A stretch of DNA of 64,000 bases. Source: an uncultured Porphyromonadaceae bacterium (GTDB lineage: Bacteria; Bacteroidota; Bacteroidia; Bacteroidales; Muribaculaceae). The position numbers and the translations under genes are program-made. Below are positions 43,349 to 53,145 of this stretch, one piece after another; positions within the stretch are counted from its first letter, which is position 1; every line of letters begins with the position of its first letter. The DNA lies in contig CAOKFI010000001.1 in assembly GCA_948467675.1 (NCBI GenBank), positions 196,351 to 260,350 on the forward strand, given 5' to 3'. Under the pieces are notes generated by a model. It saw only the letters and a list, made by a program, of their open reading frames with translations. It made no database searches and was not told where the DNA came from.

Positions 43349-44423
43349 GACAGTCGTGATTTTGATTTGCAGGAGTCAATTAATCTATATGTTATATAAA
43401 TACATGTGATCGCTGCGATTATCCAACAGGATACAGTCATTATATAACGGACATTGGCGGCATTTTCGTCTGTCATCAGGAGCCATACCAACAGGAGGCC
43501 TATTGAGGCAAGAGTGACACAGAAACAGGATATAGCCATGAATGAGTATGATTTCACGGCCTGCTTTGTCTGCGCGTCCGGTTCTGTGTCTGCCTCAGGA
43601 TCTGTAAGTTTACTGATTTCATTGTAGCGGTTGCATTCATAGCCCTTGATCCGTCCCCGAATTTCCATGACCGTCATTATGAATACAGGAATCAGCAATC
43701 CCACCGTAGCCTCAAGAACCTGGTTGTTGACTATATCTCCGGCTGTATATTTGAGGGTAATTCCGAGTGCGTATGTTATACACATGGCCCATATGGCCTG
43801 TCGCCCGGTGATGCGTCGCGAGAACAGCCCCCACACCGACGGTATGAACAGTGGGGCTATAACCATTGTCAGTATTGTCACCACTACCTTTTCTGATCCA
43901 CCCATGAATGGAATAAGTAAGGCAAGCAAGATAATCACTATACCGAACGCTAATGTGAATATCCGTTCAGCTTTGATAAGATTTTTGTCGGAGGTGTTTT
44001 TATGCCTTTCGCTCCATATCTGATATGTGAACACATTGGCATACTCACATCGGTCATCAATACGGCAGGGAAACCGCCTGCAACTGCTGTATGCACACCA
44101 CGTCCGATTATTCCGGTAATGGTATAGAATCGACCGTATTTTTACCGAATCGTACGGCTAAGAAATCGCCAGGTGAATTTATCCTTAATGAGCGCCACTT
44201 CCCGGCAAACCATTTCCCTGCTATAATACAAGCTATGCCGACAAGGTTGCCGATCAAGACAGCTACCATACCGGAGCGATAGGCAACCAGAAAGCCACCA
44301 GGAAGAATTGCGTCAGGCGATGAACATATCTTCCGAATTCTTTATACGGCGTAACATAATCCAACTGACGGCAATGAGGCCTAAAAAGTAAATTGCGATT
44401 ACGATATAGTTGAGCGTATCCAT
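43345..44423 (-). pseudogene. Sodium:solute symporter, decayed
   Basis: The remnant starts at ATG 44423 with MDTLNYIVIAIYFLGLIAVS, a typical SSS N-terminus. It then meets a stop, TGA (44315-44313), where Gly is expected (MFIA-stop-RNSSWWLSG). A frame-shifting deletion follows; the next frame reads YRSGMVAVLIGNLVGIACI up to VRFGKNTVD. A one-base loss shifts to FYTITGIIGRGVHTAVA, joined directly to GGFPAVLMTDV, so more is missing. The last part, from GTG 44034, is an open 229-aa frame with about five helices. Intact SSS proteins have roughly 500-600 residues. The organism has lost this importer. Confidence 0.88.
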
Positions 44424-44453
44424 GGTAAGTGTTTGGGTTCTCTATAAGAGACG

Positions 44454-44461
44454 CAAAATTA
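44454..44461 (-). promoter_or_regulatory. -7 box before the symporter remnant
   Basis: TAATTTTG on the minus strand, about 31 bp upstream of the ancient start ATG (44423). The -33 element is not clear. The transcript may still serve the three intact downstream genes. Confidence 0.4.
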
Positions 44462-44520
44462 TATGATCTGTACCGCCGTATTTTGAATATATTTTTCAGC
44501 AACCGTTCCCGACATATATA

Positions 44521-44552
44521 GAAAAGCATGGAAACCGTATGGAATCCATGCT
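44521..44552 (-). terminator. Terminator of the lipoprotein gene at 44591-45193
   Basis: AGCATGGA (44525-44532) pairs with TCCATGCT (44545-44552), 8 bp with a 12-nt loop. On the minus strand TTTTC follows. It lies 38 bp past the stop. Confidence 0.75.
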
Positions 44553-44590
44553 AACAGAATGTATGTGTTATGTCTGTTTGCTTGTGGCAA

Positions 44591-45193
44591 TCAAGGATTG
44601 GTCGCCCGTTGGAACGTGTAGTCCGTATCATTTATCTCGCATGTCATCATATCATGTCTGATTTTGATGTCATCGATTCTTTTTATAGTCATTAGTTTGT
44701 TGCGAATGGCCTGCGACATCTGCATTTGCAGCACATTGACGATCTGCGGCTTTAGAGAGTCTATGGCCGGTTGATTGGTTTCTCCTATAGTATTTACAGT
44801 CATTATTACAGCATCGGGATCGACTGTTACGTTCAGAGTGTTGGTATCCAGTATCAGTGCCACGTTGTCATCGTCGGTCGCACGCCATGAGCCGGAAAGG
44901 GTTGCCCTTCCGCTTGCTGAAAGGCTGTAGGGCGTGACTATGGCATTGCTTCCGTCGGTAGTGCCTGAGGCTGTTATCAATGCGTTGACCATTACAGTCC
45001 CGCCGCTTTTATCATTGTCTTTGATAAATGTGTATACGGGAATGTAGGATGCTGTGCTGGCATGATCATCAACCAGCTTTTCAGGCGCTCCGGTCCATGT
45101 GCCTTGGAGTTGTCCAGCCAGTTTTTTTGAGTCATCGCACGATGTCAGGGCACATGCAATAGCAAGTATGCTCGTAAAGTAGATCGTTTTCAT
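44591..45193 (-). CDS. Hypothetical lipocalin-like lipoprotein
   Basis: A 200-aa lipoprotein with lipobox ALTSC (Cys19) followed by DDSKK. The segment LAGQLQGTWTGAPEKLVDD resembles the start of Bacteroidales lipocalin-like proteins (Gly-x-Trp near the N-terminus of a barrel), and alternating strands run through the chain (GRATLSGSWRATDDDNVALIL). I cannot assign a family with confidence. It has its own terminator and is transcribed alone. Confidence 0.7.
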   Translation of the reverse strand: MKTIYFTSILAIACALTSCDDSKKLAGQLQGTWTGAPEKLVDDHASTASYIPVYTFIKDNDKSGGTVMVNALITASGTTDGSNAIVTPYSLSASGRATLSGSWRATDDDNVALILDTNTLNVTVDPDAVIMTVNTIGETNQPAIDSLKPQIVNVLQMQMSQAIRNKLMTIKRIDDIKIRHDMMTCEINDTDYTFQRATNP

Positions 45194-45376
45194 TTTCAGT
45201 TAGCTCTTATAAAATGGTGTCAAATTATTAACAGATATTGAACTTTATTGTTTTGTCGGGCTGTTTGTGAAATACCTTGGTGCCAGAATTTTAAATATTA
45301 CTAAAAGTATAACAATACTTGTGACGGAACGGTTTGCCTTTCTTTTGAAATATATGTTGAAAAATCATTCTGTTTA

Positions 45377-45409
45377 ATTGGTGAAGATCATGAAAAGAAT
45401 TTATCTTTG
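45377..45409 (+). promoter_or_regulatory. Promoter of the flippase-kdsB operon
   Basis: ATTG (45377-45380), a 21-bp spacer and TATCTTTG (45402-45409). Transcription is expected near 45416, which is 23 nt before the ATG of the small frame at 45439 and about 160 nt before the flippase start. Confidence 0.65.
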
Positions 45410-45438
45410 TAGTAAATTGTTCGAGATGCCATTTATAT

Positions 45439-45579
45439 ATGCCAAATAATAATGATACTGTAATCCATTCGTTGCCATTATGGATGGTAATTGAGGCGCA
45501 TGTGGTAAGCAAGACGGCGTCGCAGTTGCGTGAATCTGTTTATCAAGCGGGGTCTCGTGTAGCCCGACTATGGCAATGA
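45439..45579 (+). CDS. Possible 46-aa leader protein
   Basis: A 46-codon frame starting MPNNNDTVIHSLPLWM and ending RVARLWQ. It begins about 22 nt after the predicted transcription start and its stop TGA overlaps the ATG at 45576 of the flippase gene (ATGA), the arrangement of a coupled leader gene. There is no recognisable family and no membrane segment. Short length makes it easy to arise by chance, so it could be only a coding-like leader. Confidence 0.35.
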   Translation: MPNNNDTVIHSLPLWMVIEAHVVSKTASQLRESVYQAGSRVARLWQ

Positions 45580-46595
45580 CATCCCGTATATCCATGAGTC
45601 TGAGAGTCGCACTTCCGGTATTGTGCGGTCTCGTAGTTGCCGTTCTGTTGATCTGGAAAGATTTCGATCCGGAGGCATTAGTATCCATTAGATTTACATC
45701 TGCAGCTATGGCCGGTATCGCTTTTGCATGGCTGTTTATGTTCGGCCGTGATTTAGGCTATGCATGGCGTTTCCGTCTGCTGACTGACGGTGATCTATCA
45801 TGGCGAAAGGCCGCACGTGTCACAATGCTTACGGAATTTACATCTGCTATAACTCCGACAACAGTCGGTGGCAGTGCATTGTCGGCTGTGTTTATGCACC
45901 GTAACGGTATTTCTCCGGGACGTGCGACCACACTTATGATAACAACATTCTTCCTGGACGAACTCTTTTTTACCATAGCGACACCTCTGGTATTGGCGAT
46001 TGTGCCTTCTGCAGATCTGTTCGGTTTCTCTGCCGGACATCTTGATAGTGGGTTGCGTATAATATTCTGGTGTGTTTATGGAGGAGTCGTGTCTGTAACC
46101 GTGTTGTTGTTCTGTGGTGTCATATTGTGGCCTGCGCGTGTTTCTGGGATCGTACGGCGTTTGTTTCAGTGGCGTCTGTTGAGAAAATGGCAGGTATCAG
46201 CCGGAAATCTGGCCGACGATATGATTATAACCTCCCGACGGCTGCGACTATGTGGTCCGGCATGGTGGGCGAAAGCCTTTGGAGCCACCGCTTTGTCATG
46301 GTGTTCGCGCTTTCTGGTCGTTAATGCTCTGTTCTGGGGTTTTGTACCCGATGCTGACCAGTTGGTGGTGTTAGGCCGCCAGCTGGTGGTATGGATGATT
46401 CTCATGATCAGTCCTACTCCTGGGGGCAGTGGCGTCAGTGAATGGTTATTCACGACTTATTATGGAGATATAATAGCCGGAGGAACTGCCGTGGCAGTGG
46501 TTCTGGCTCTGTTCTGGCGTATAATCAGCTATTATATCTATCTGATTATCGGTGCGTTTTTATTACCGTCGTTTTTTAATACTGGACACAAATGA
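45576..46595 (+). CDS. Flippase-like (UPF0104/LPG synthase TM) membrane protein
   Basis: A 339-aa inner-membrane protein with about eight helices, of the lysylphosphatidylglycerol-synthase transmembrane/AglD type. Family signs are SAITPTTVGGSALSAVFMHRNGIS and the late MISPTPGGSGVSEWLFT. Such proteins lack the synthase domain and are thought to move or modify lipid-linked molecules; the substrate is unknown. An ATG at 45570 would add two residues. It overlaps kdsB by 4 bp, hinting at envelope-glycolipid (LPS/lipid A) work. Confidence 0.85.
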   Translation: MTSRISMSLRVALPVLCGLVVAVLLIWKDFDPEALVSIRFTSAAMAGIAFAWLFMFGRDLGYAWRFRLLTDGDLSWRKAARVTMLTEFTSAITPTTVGGSALSAVFMHRNGISPGRATTLMITTFFLDELFFTIATPLVLAIVPSADLFGFSAGHLDSGLRIIFWCVYGGVVSVTVLLFCGVILWPARVSGIVRRLFQWRLLRKWQVSAGNLADDMIITSRRLRLCGPAWWAKAFGATALSWCSRFLVVNALFWGFVPDADQLVVLGRQLVVWMILMISPTPGGSGVSEWLFTTYYGDIIAGGTAVAVVLALFWRIISYYIYLIIGAFLLPSFFNTGHK

Positions 46596-47347
46596 GATAC
46601 ATTGGTATTATCCCGGCCCGGTTTGCTTCTTCCCGTTTTCCGGGCAAACCAATTGCCGATCTGTGCGGACATCCTGTTATAGAGCATGTCTACCGTCGTG
46701 TATCGATGGTTCTTGACGATGTGTGGGTAGCCACAGACGATATCCGTATTGCTGATGTCGTGCGTGGCTTTGACGGAAATGTTGTAATGACATCTTCTGC
46801 ACATTGTTGCGGAACTGAACGCTGTCGTGAGGCTTTCGTTACGATTGATTCAGAAGCCGATATTGTGATTGACATACAGGGGGATGAACCGTTTATAGAC
46901 CCTGAAGCTATCCGGATACTTATGGCGTGTATGGAGTGTAATGACAATCCCGGTATAGGTACATTGTCACATAGAATATATCCGTTGGACTGTAGTGTGC
47001 TGACTGACCCGAACAGGCCTAAAGTAATTGTGGACAACGATATGTATGCGGTATCATTCCTCCGTGAGGCTGATGCAGGATTACTGGCTGCCGGGAATAT
47101 CTACCGTCATATAGGTGTATATGCATTCCGCAGTGAGATCCTGTCGCGAATAGCTTTGCTGCCGAGATCGGATATGGAGAAACGGTACTCTCTCGAACAA
47201 TATCGTTGGCTCGAAAATGGATATCGCATAAGAGTAGGAGTCTGTCCATGTACCCATACTGTCGCGATTGATACTCCGGCTGATTTGGAAATAGCCCGTA
47301 AATATTACATTGACCATATAGATTGTTATGATAATAGAACCAGATAG
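46592..47347 (+). CDS. kdsB: 3-deoxy-manno-octulosonate cytidylyltransferase
   Basis: A 251-aa cytoplasmic enzyme that activates Kdo with CTP to CMP-Kdo for the LPS inner core. The N-terminal IGIIPARFASSRFPGKPIADLCG is the nucleotide-binding signature, followed by VWVATDDIRI, VVMTSSAHCCGTERC, IVIDIQGDEPFI and HIGVYAFRSEIL. The length is usual. It overlaps the flippase by 4 bp and the M16 gene by 20 bp. Confidence 0.97.
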   Translation: MRYIGIIPARFASSRFPGKPIADLCGHPVIEHVYRRVSMVLDDVWVATDDIRIADVVRGFDGNVVMTSSAHCCGTERCREAFVTIDSEADIVIDIQGDEPFIDPEAIRILMACMECNDNPGIGTLSHRIYPLDCSVLTDPNRPKVIVDNDMYAVSFLREADAGLLAAGNIYRHIGVYAFRSEILSRIALLPRSDMEKRYSLEQYRWLENGYRIRVGVCPCTHTVAIDTPADLEIARKYYIDHIDCYDNRTR

Positions 47348-48650
47348 AACAATAGCACCTTCCATACATCCTTTTCCGGCGCTGGAAATGCCATCATTGC
47401 GGATATTGCATCTTGATAATGGTATTCCGTTGTATGTTTTAGACCTGGGAGATAATGAGGTATGTCGTATTTCGGTTGTGCGGGATGGTGGTACGGCAGA
47501 GTCCGTAAGGCCTGTTGTCGCGACTTTGATGGCTGAAATGTTATGTGAAGGAACCCGTGGCATGAGTGGTGCGGAGCTGACTGATTGCCTGGAATTCAAT
47601 GGCGCATGGTTCAATGGGATATCTCATCGCCATCACACCGCCGCTGTGATGTATGCTCTTAATCGTACTTTTGGAGATGTTATGCCGTTGCTGCTGTCTA
47701 TGGCTACGGAGGCGAATTTCCCAGAAGAACGTTTTTTAGCGTTGAGGGAAAAGGCTGTCAGCAATGCGTCTGTCAGGGCGCGTCAGGTAAAATCCAGAAG
47801 TCTTGAGATTATCCGCCGTATGATATACGGTCCCGAACATCCATATTCCAAAACAGATTCGTCAGCTGATATAGCGTCTGTCTCTGTTGATGATCTGAGA
47901 CGGTATTATGCCTCTGGTTTGACCGACAAGTCGGCTGCCATATATCTGGCTGGACGTATAACTCCGGCTATGGAAGATGCGGTAAATCATATGTTCGGCT
48001 CGTTTGAGCCTACGGTTCCGATTGTGTCTATTGATCGCAGACCCATGTCGCCTATTGCTGACAGGTTGGAGACCGTCGGTGTTGAAGGCGCTATGCAGGG
48101 ATCCGTCAGGATCGCTATCCCGACAATCGGACCATCTCATCCGGATTATTGCGACCTTTCGTTGGCTGTAACTGCGCTTGGTGGATATTTTGGCAGTCGG
48201 CTGATGTCCAATATTCGTGAGGACAAGGGTTATACTTATGGTATACAGGCATTCCTGACCGGATCCGGGCATGATGGCCTTATGGTAATATCATCTGAAG
48301 CAGATAATGTTTATGTCGAACCATTGATAAGAGAGGTTCTTGAGGAGATACGTAAAATGTCGACGGTAGCCGTTGAATCTGAAGAATTGGATCGTATGCG
48401 GAATTTTGTTTTGTCACAGGCTGTGGCATCGTTGGACTCGCCGTTCAATATTATCGGATACCATGAATCGTTGCATTATGATGCATTGCCTTCAGATACA
48501 TTCCGGCAGCGTATGGAGGCTGTCAGAACCGTTTCCGGTACACGGATAATGGAGGTGGCTTTAAAATATCTTGATCCGGACTCCGTTAAGATAGCGGTAG
48601 CAGGCGATGTCGATGCGTTCAGTGTGGAGGAAAATAGAATTTTTCACTGA
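47328..48650 (+). CDS. M16-family peptidase homologue lacking the zinc motif
   Basis: A 440-aa protein with two M16 (insulinase/pitrilysin) domains. The HxxEH motif expected in the first domain near residues 61-75 is absent; the sequence there is RPVVATLMAEMLCEGTRGMSG. The second domain keeps the substrate-binding Arg/Tyr motif REDKGYTYG (about residues 297-305). Such subunits normally pair with an HxxEH partner in heterodimeric M16 enzymes, but no partner gene lies here. No signal peptide is visible, so it is probably cytoplasmic. It overlaps the kdsB end by 20 bp. Confidence 0.85.
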   Translation: MIIEPDRTIAPSIHPFPALEMPSLRILHLDNGIPLYVLDLGDNEVCRISVVRDGGTAESVRPVVATLMAEMLCEGTRGMSGAELTDCLEFNGAWFNGISHRHHTAAVMYALNRTFGDVMPLLLSMATEANFPEERFLALREKAVSNASVRARQVKSRSLEIIRRMIYGPEHPYSKTDSSADIASVSVDDLRRYYASGLTDKSAAIYLAGRITPAMEDAVNHMFGSFEPTVPIVSIDRRPMSPIADRLETVGVEGAMQGSVRIAIPTIGPSHPDYCDLSLAVTALGGYFGSRLMSNIREDKGYTYGIQAFLTGSGHDGLMVISSEADNVYVEPLIREVLEEIRKMSTVAVESEELDRMRNFVLSQAVASLDSPFNIIGYHESLHYDALPSDTFRQRMEAVRTVSGTRIMEVALKYLDPDSVKIAVAGDVDAFSVEENRIFH

Positions 48651-48705
48651 TTTTGGCATTAGATTTGCATGTATCGGTTGTTGTAAAGGTTCAGACTTTC
48701 ATTTC

Positions 48706-50901
48706 ATGACAAAAGATATAATCCAGAAACATAGAAACGAAGCTATAGGATATATAGCTTCGTCACGTCTGCGTGACGCATTCCGGATACTACGTATCAT
48801 GACTCCGGCGCAGGCGTGGCGCATAATCAGTGAGATTGATCGGGCAGAGGAAGCATATGCTCTGATGCTCAGATATACGGCCGACGGTGCTGCAGATCCG
48901 CAGCGTAACGAGGTCTATGCCGGTATTGTGTCCAGCATGTATTCATTGCTCGACCGTATCGTACGTGAGGCGACCGAGGCTGATAGTCCGCTACTGTATT
49001 TCAATATTGTCCGGTATGAACGGATGCAGTTGGAGACCATGTCACAGTTGTTGTCGGCATATCGTAAGCAGACGGACAATACCTCATTGTTCAATATGGC
49101 CATGTCTGGAGGCTCTGCTCGCAAAGAAAAAGACCAGGCTGAGAAAGAGGTCGCTGAGCGACGTATATTTAATAAGGTATGGACGGAATATCCTTTGGAT
49201 ACGGATTCGGTCGATGCGTTGAATTCTGTGTTTGCCGATGATTCATTGCCATCTTATTTCAAAGAGTTTCTGGTTTCGGCATTATTGCTTGGAGGACTGG
49301 AATATTATGAAGAAACGCGTTTGATGATTCTGCTGGAGATCTATTCCTCCGCAAGATCTGTATTGGCGCTTAAAGCCTTATGTGCGGCAGTATTGATCAT
49401 GTACAGGTATCGAATGCGTCCGGTTTCGGCCCGCCTTTCGTCAAGGATTGCCGCTTTGCGTGATACATGCCATTGGGAGCGAGATCTGAAAGCGGTGTTT
49501 TTGCAGCTGATACGTACACGCGATACCGAAAAGATCAATCGCAAGGTGCGGGATGAGCTTATGCCTCAGATGCTGAAACTTCGGCCAGATCTGTACCGAA
49601 AGATAAATGATACGACGGCCGTTATCGATCTCTCTGAGATGGAGGAAAACCCAGAATGGCAAGAACTCCTGGAGAACTCGGGTCTCGCTGACAAAATGAA
49701 AGAATTGTCACAGATACAGGAGGATGGGGGAGATGTGCTGATGAGTACTTTTTCTCATCTGAAAACATTTCCGTTTTTCAATGAACTGTCCAACTGGTTT
49801 ATGCCGTTCCATATTGATCATAGTGCTGTTTCAGAATCTCTGGGAGGTGGTGACACGATAGGGGAGCTGATTGCTTCTACTCCGTTTTTGTGCAATAGCG
49901 ATAAATATTCGTTTGTATTGTCACTGCATCAGATTCCGGAAGTCCAGCGGACTATGATGATATCCCAGTTTGATGAACAGAATATAAATCTGGCAGCGAT
50001 TCAGAGTTCGGAATTATCGGCTGACGACAAGTTCCGTGATAATGTCGTCAACAAATATATTCAGGATCTGTATCGGTTCTACAGACTGTTTCGTCGTAAA
50101 GGTGAGTTTTCCGACCCGTTTGCATCACCGGTCAATTTGACGCAGGTTCCGTTGCTGGCTCCGGATCTTACTGATGCTGCGACCTTGCAACTGGTGGGTG
50201 AGTTCTATTTTAAGCGCGGTTACTATTCCGATGCTGTGATTCTGTTCAATGATCTTACTGGTATAGTTCCTCCTGATGCATCGTTGTTTCAGAAAATGGG
50301 TTATTGTTATCAGCAGTCGGGTAATATCGATGACGCATTGCGATATTACAGCCAGGCGGAATTGCTGAATGCTGATAGCGTATGGACATTAAGGCGTATT
50401 GCGGCATGTTACAAATTGTCGGGACTGCCGGATAAGGCATTGGACTATTTCAAGCGCATTGAAGTCCGGCATCCGGACGATCTGTCTGTAGCTCTAAATA
50501 TCGGGCATTGTCTGCTGGAAATGAATAGGTATGACGAGGCTATGAAATATTACTATAAGGTCGAGTTCCTTGATTCAGGGACGTCCAGGGCATGGCGTCC
50601 GCTGGCGTGGTGCGCTTTCATGTGTCGGGACTTCAGTGTGAGCCGCAAATACTACGAAATGGTTCTTGCCGACAATCCGACAGCTGGTGATTATCTCAAT
50701 ATGGGACATCTGAATGTTGCATCAGGCAATATCCGCGAGGCTCTAAACTTTTATAAATTGAGTGCTGATAATGATCCTGACCGTATGGAGGGATTAATAC
50801 GCAGTATTAATGCAGATAAGCCGGTGCTTCAGAAGGCAGGAATTGATATCTCGGTACTGCCGCTCCTCGTAGATTCCATGCTGTATGCTGCGGATTCATG
50901 A
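48706..50901 (+). CDS. Tetratricopeptide-repeat protein
   Basis: A 731-aa cytoplasmic-looking protein. The first 500 residues are helical with no obvious family. The last 230 residues hold about five TPR units (FYFKRGYYSDAVILFNDLTG, KMGYCYQQSGNIDDALRYYSQAE, ACYKLSGLPDKALDYFKRIE, NIGHCLLEMNRYDEAMKYYYKVE, NMGHLNVASGNIREALNFYKLS). The ATG at 48706 was chosen; an earlier ATG at 48607 lies within the M16 gene. It is between the M16 homologue and the M3 peptidase and is probably a scaffold protein; partners are unknown. Confidence 0.82.
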   Translation: MTKDIIQKHRNEAIGYIASSRLRDAFRILRIMTPAQAWRIISEIDRAEEAYALMLRYTADGAADPQRNEVYAGIVSSMYSLLDRIVREATEADSPLLYFNIVRYERMQLETMSQLLSAYRKQTDNTSLFNMAMSGGSARKEKDQAEKEVAERRIFNKVWTEYPLDTDSVDALNSVFADDSLPSYFKEFLVSALLLGGLEYYEETRLMILLEIYSSARSVLALKALCAAVLIMYRYRMRPVSARLSSRIAALRDTCHWERDLKAVFLQLIRTRDTEKINRKVRDELMPQMLKLRPDLYRKINDTTAVIDLSEMEENPEWQELLENSGLADKMKELSQIQEDGGDVLMSTFSHLKTFPFFNELSNWFMPFHIDHSAVSESLGGGDTIGELIASTPFLCNSDKYSFVLSLHQIPEVQRTMMISQFDEQNINLAAIQSSELSADDKFRDNVVNKYIQDLYRFYRLFRRKGEFSDPFASPVNLTQVPLLAPDLTDAATLQLVGEFYFKRGYYSDAVILFNDLTGIVPPDASLFQKMGYCYQQSGNIDDALRYYSQAELLNADSVWTLRRIAACYKLSGLPDKALDYFKRIEVRHPDDLSVALNIGHCLLEMNRYDEAMKYYYKVEFLDSGTSRAWRPLAWCAFMCRDFSVSRKYYEMVLADNPTAGDYLNMGHLNVASGNIREALNFYKLSADNDPDRMEGLIRSINADKPVLQKAGIDISVLPLLVDSMLYAADS

Positions 50902-50935
50902 ATTGAATTACACGAATATTAATCAATTATATCTG

Positions 50936-53056
50936 ATGCGAAGATTATTTTTATCTTTAATTGTTATTACCGGTTTGACTATGCAAGCGGAAAACCCATT
51001 TTTCAAGCCGTTCGATACTTACAAGTCGACGACTCCGTTCAGTTTGATCCAGAACAAGGACTATGAAGAGGCGATAGATCGCGGTATCTCATTGGCTCGT
51101 ACAGAGATCGATGCTATTGTTAATAATCCGGATCAACCTACGTTCGAAAATACGGTCGTGGCGTTGGAGCGCAGTGGCGAGGATCTGAACCGAGTGCTCA
51201 ATGTATTCTATCCGTTGCTCTCGGCATTGAGTGACGATGAAATGATGGATATTTCATTGAGGGCATCGGCCAAGTTGAGCGACTACTCTACTTCTGTATC
51301 GCTCAATGAAGGTCTTTGGAAACGTATAAAGAGCGTTTACGACAACACTGAGAAATCCAGTCTTGATACCGAGGACCGTATGCTTCTGCAGCGGACGTAT
51401 GATTCATTTGCCAGGTCTGGTGCTGAATTGCAGGGTGAGGATCGTGAGACGTATCGGAAACTGTCATCTGAATTGTCGGAGTTGACCACCCGTTTCGGAC
51501 AGAACGTACTGAAAGAACTGAACACATACGAAATATGGCTTACCGCCGATGACCTGTCCGGTCTGCCTGAAAGTTCTGTTGAGGCGGCCGCTCTTGCAGC
51601 AAAAGAAAAAGGCCGTGATGGCGAATATCTGTTTACTCTGGCTCAGCCTACGTATATGGCGTTCATGAAGTACTCGTCACGTCCTGATTTGCGGGAAAAG
51701 ATGTATCGGTTATATACCTCCCGTAATACGAAAGGAGAATATTCCAATATGGATATTATGGCTCGTATTGCCGATATTCGTCGGCAGATGGCAAATCTTT
51801 TCGGTCATGAGAACTATGCCTTGTATTCGTTGGAGAGAAGTATGGCTGAGAAACCCGCCAATGTCTACAATCTGCTTGATAATCTCCGCGATGCATACCG
51901 CCCTGCCCAGCAGAAAGAGTTTGCTGAACTTACTGAATTCGCGTCGAAGACAGAGGGACATCCTGTCGCTCTTAATGCTTGGGACTACAGTTATTATGCA
52001 AATAAACTGAAAAACAGCAAATATTCATACAATGAAGAGGAACTTCGTCCTTACTTTGAACTCAATAATGTAATAGACGGTGTATTCGGTCTGGCTACCA
52101 GACTGTATGGGCTCAATTTTAAAGAGAATCCCGAAATACAGGTTTATCATCCCGATGTAAAGGCATTCGAGGTGACTGATGCGGAGGGCGCTTATGTCGG
52201 TATAATATACACTGACTTTTTCCCGCGTGAAAGCAAAAGCCCTGGCGCATGGATGACAGGATTTAAAGATCAGTTCCATACTGCCGACGGTAAGGACAGC
52301 CGTCCGCATGTATCAATTGTGATGAACTTCACCAAACCAACAGCCGATAAGCCTTCGCTGCTTACTCCTTACGAGGTTGAGACATTCCTGCATGAGTTCG
52401 GACATGCGCTTCATGGATTGCTCACTGACACGAAGTACGCATCTCTCTCCGGAACGAATGTATATCGTGATTTTGTGGAACTTCCGTCTCAGTTCAATGA
52501 AAACTATCTTACACAGAAGGAGTTTCTTGATGGATTTGCCCGGCATTATGTGACCGGTGCGCCTATTCCCCAGGAACTGGTCGACAAAATCATTGCAACC
52601 GCTCAGTTCGGAGCAGCCTACGCTTGTATGCGTCAGCTTATGTTCGGATATCTTGATATGGCATGGCATACCACTACTTCGCCTGTCGCAGATCCTGTAG
52701 CATTTGAAAACGCTGCAACTGAGCAGGTGCAGATGTTTCCGGTTGTTGCGGGATCTATGACATCACCTCAGTTCAGTCATATATTCGCCGGTGGTTATGC
52801 GGCTGGCTATTACAGCTACAAATGGGCTGAGGTGCTCGATGCCGATGCATTCTCTGTATTCTTGAAAAACGGTATTTTCGATAAAAAGACAGCAGATTCT
52901 TTCCGTAAGGAAATTCTGATGAAAGGAGGAACAGAGAATCCGGCGGAACTGTATCGTCGTTTCCGCGGTCAGGATCCGACTATTGATGCTCTGTTGCAGC
53001 GCGATGGCATTACTCCGGCTCCGAAATCTCCAGCTCCGGTCGTAAATCGCGACTGA
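50936..53056 (+). CDS. Exported M3-family metallopeptidase (Dcp/OpdA-like)
   Basis: A 706-aa zinc peptidase with a signal peptide (MRRLFLSLIVITGLTMQAEN, cleavage near residue 18). The zinc motif FLHEFGHALHG is near residue 485, with the third ligand Glu in the helix after FVELPSQFNENY. The helical N-terminal half and the length match peptidyl-dipeptidase Dcp or oligopeptidase A. The signal suggests periplasmic peptide clearing. The ATG at 50936 was preferred to 50885, which overlaps the TPR gene and lies before the signal. Confidence 0.93.
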   Translation: MRRLFLSLIVITGLTMQAENPFFKPFDTYKSTTPFSLIQNKDYEEAIDRGISLARTEIDAIVNNPDQPTFENTVVALERSGEDLNRVLNVFYPLLSALSDDEMMDISLRASAKLSDYSTSVSLNEGLWKRIKSVYDNTEKSSLDTEDRMLLQRTYDSFARSGAELQGEDRETYRKLSSELSELTTRFGQNVLKELNTYEIWLTADDLSGLPESSVEAAALAAKEKGRDGEYLFTLAQPTYMAFMKYSSRPDLREKMYRLYTSRNTKGEYSNMDIMARIADIRRQMANLFGHENYALYSLERSMAEKPANVYNLLDNLRDAYRPAQQKEFAELTEFASKTEGHPVALNAWDYSYYANKLKNSKYSYNEEELRPYFELNNVIDGVFGLATRLYGLNFKENPEIQVYHPDVKAFEVTDAEGAYVGIIYTDFFPRESKSPGAWMTGFKDQFHTADGKDSRPHVSIVMNFTKPTADKPSLLTPYEVETFLHEFGHALHGLLTDTKYASLSGTNVYRDFVELPSQFNENYLTQKEFLDGFARHYVTGAPIPQELVDKIIATAQFGAAYACMRQLMFGYLDMAWHTTTSPVADPVAFENAATEQVQMFPVVAGSMTSPQFSHIFAGGYAAGYYSYKWAEVLDADAFSVFLKNGIFDKKTADSFRKEILMKGGTENPAELYRRFRGQDPTIDALLQRDGITPAPKSPAPVVNRD

Positions 53057-53080
53057 GAAGGCTAAACACCATACCGCCAA

Positions 53081-53119
53081 AAAACAAGAGGCTGCGCCGT
53101 GGCGCAGCCTCTTGTCGTT
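53081..53119. terminator. Bidirectional terminator between the M3 peptidase and gdhA
   Basis: ACAAGAGGCTGCGCC (53084-53098) is complementary to 53101-53115, a 14-bp GC-rich stem with a CGTG loop. On the minus strand it is followed by TTTTTT, so it is strongest for gdhA; both genes converge here. Confidence 0.93.
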
Positions 53120-53145
53120 TCAGTAGATTTATATCATTATAATGA

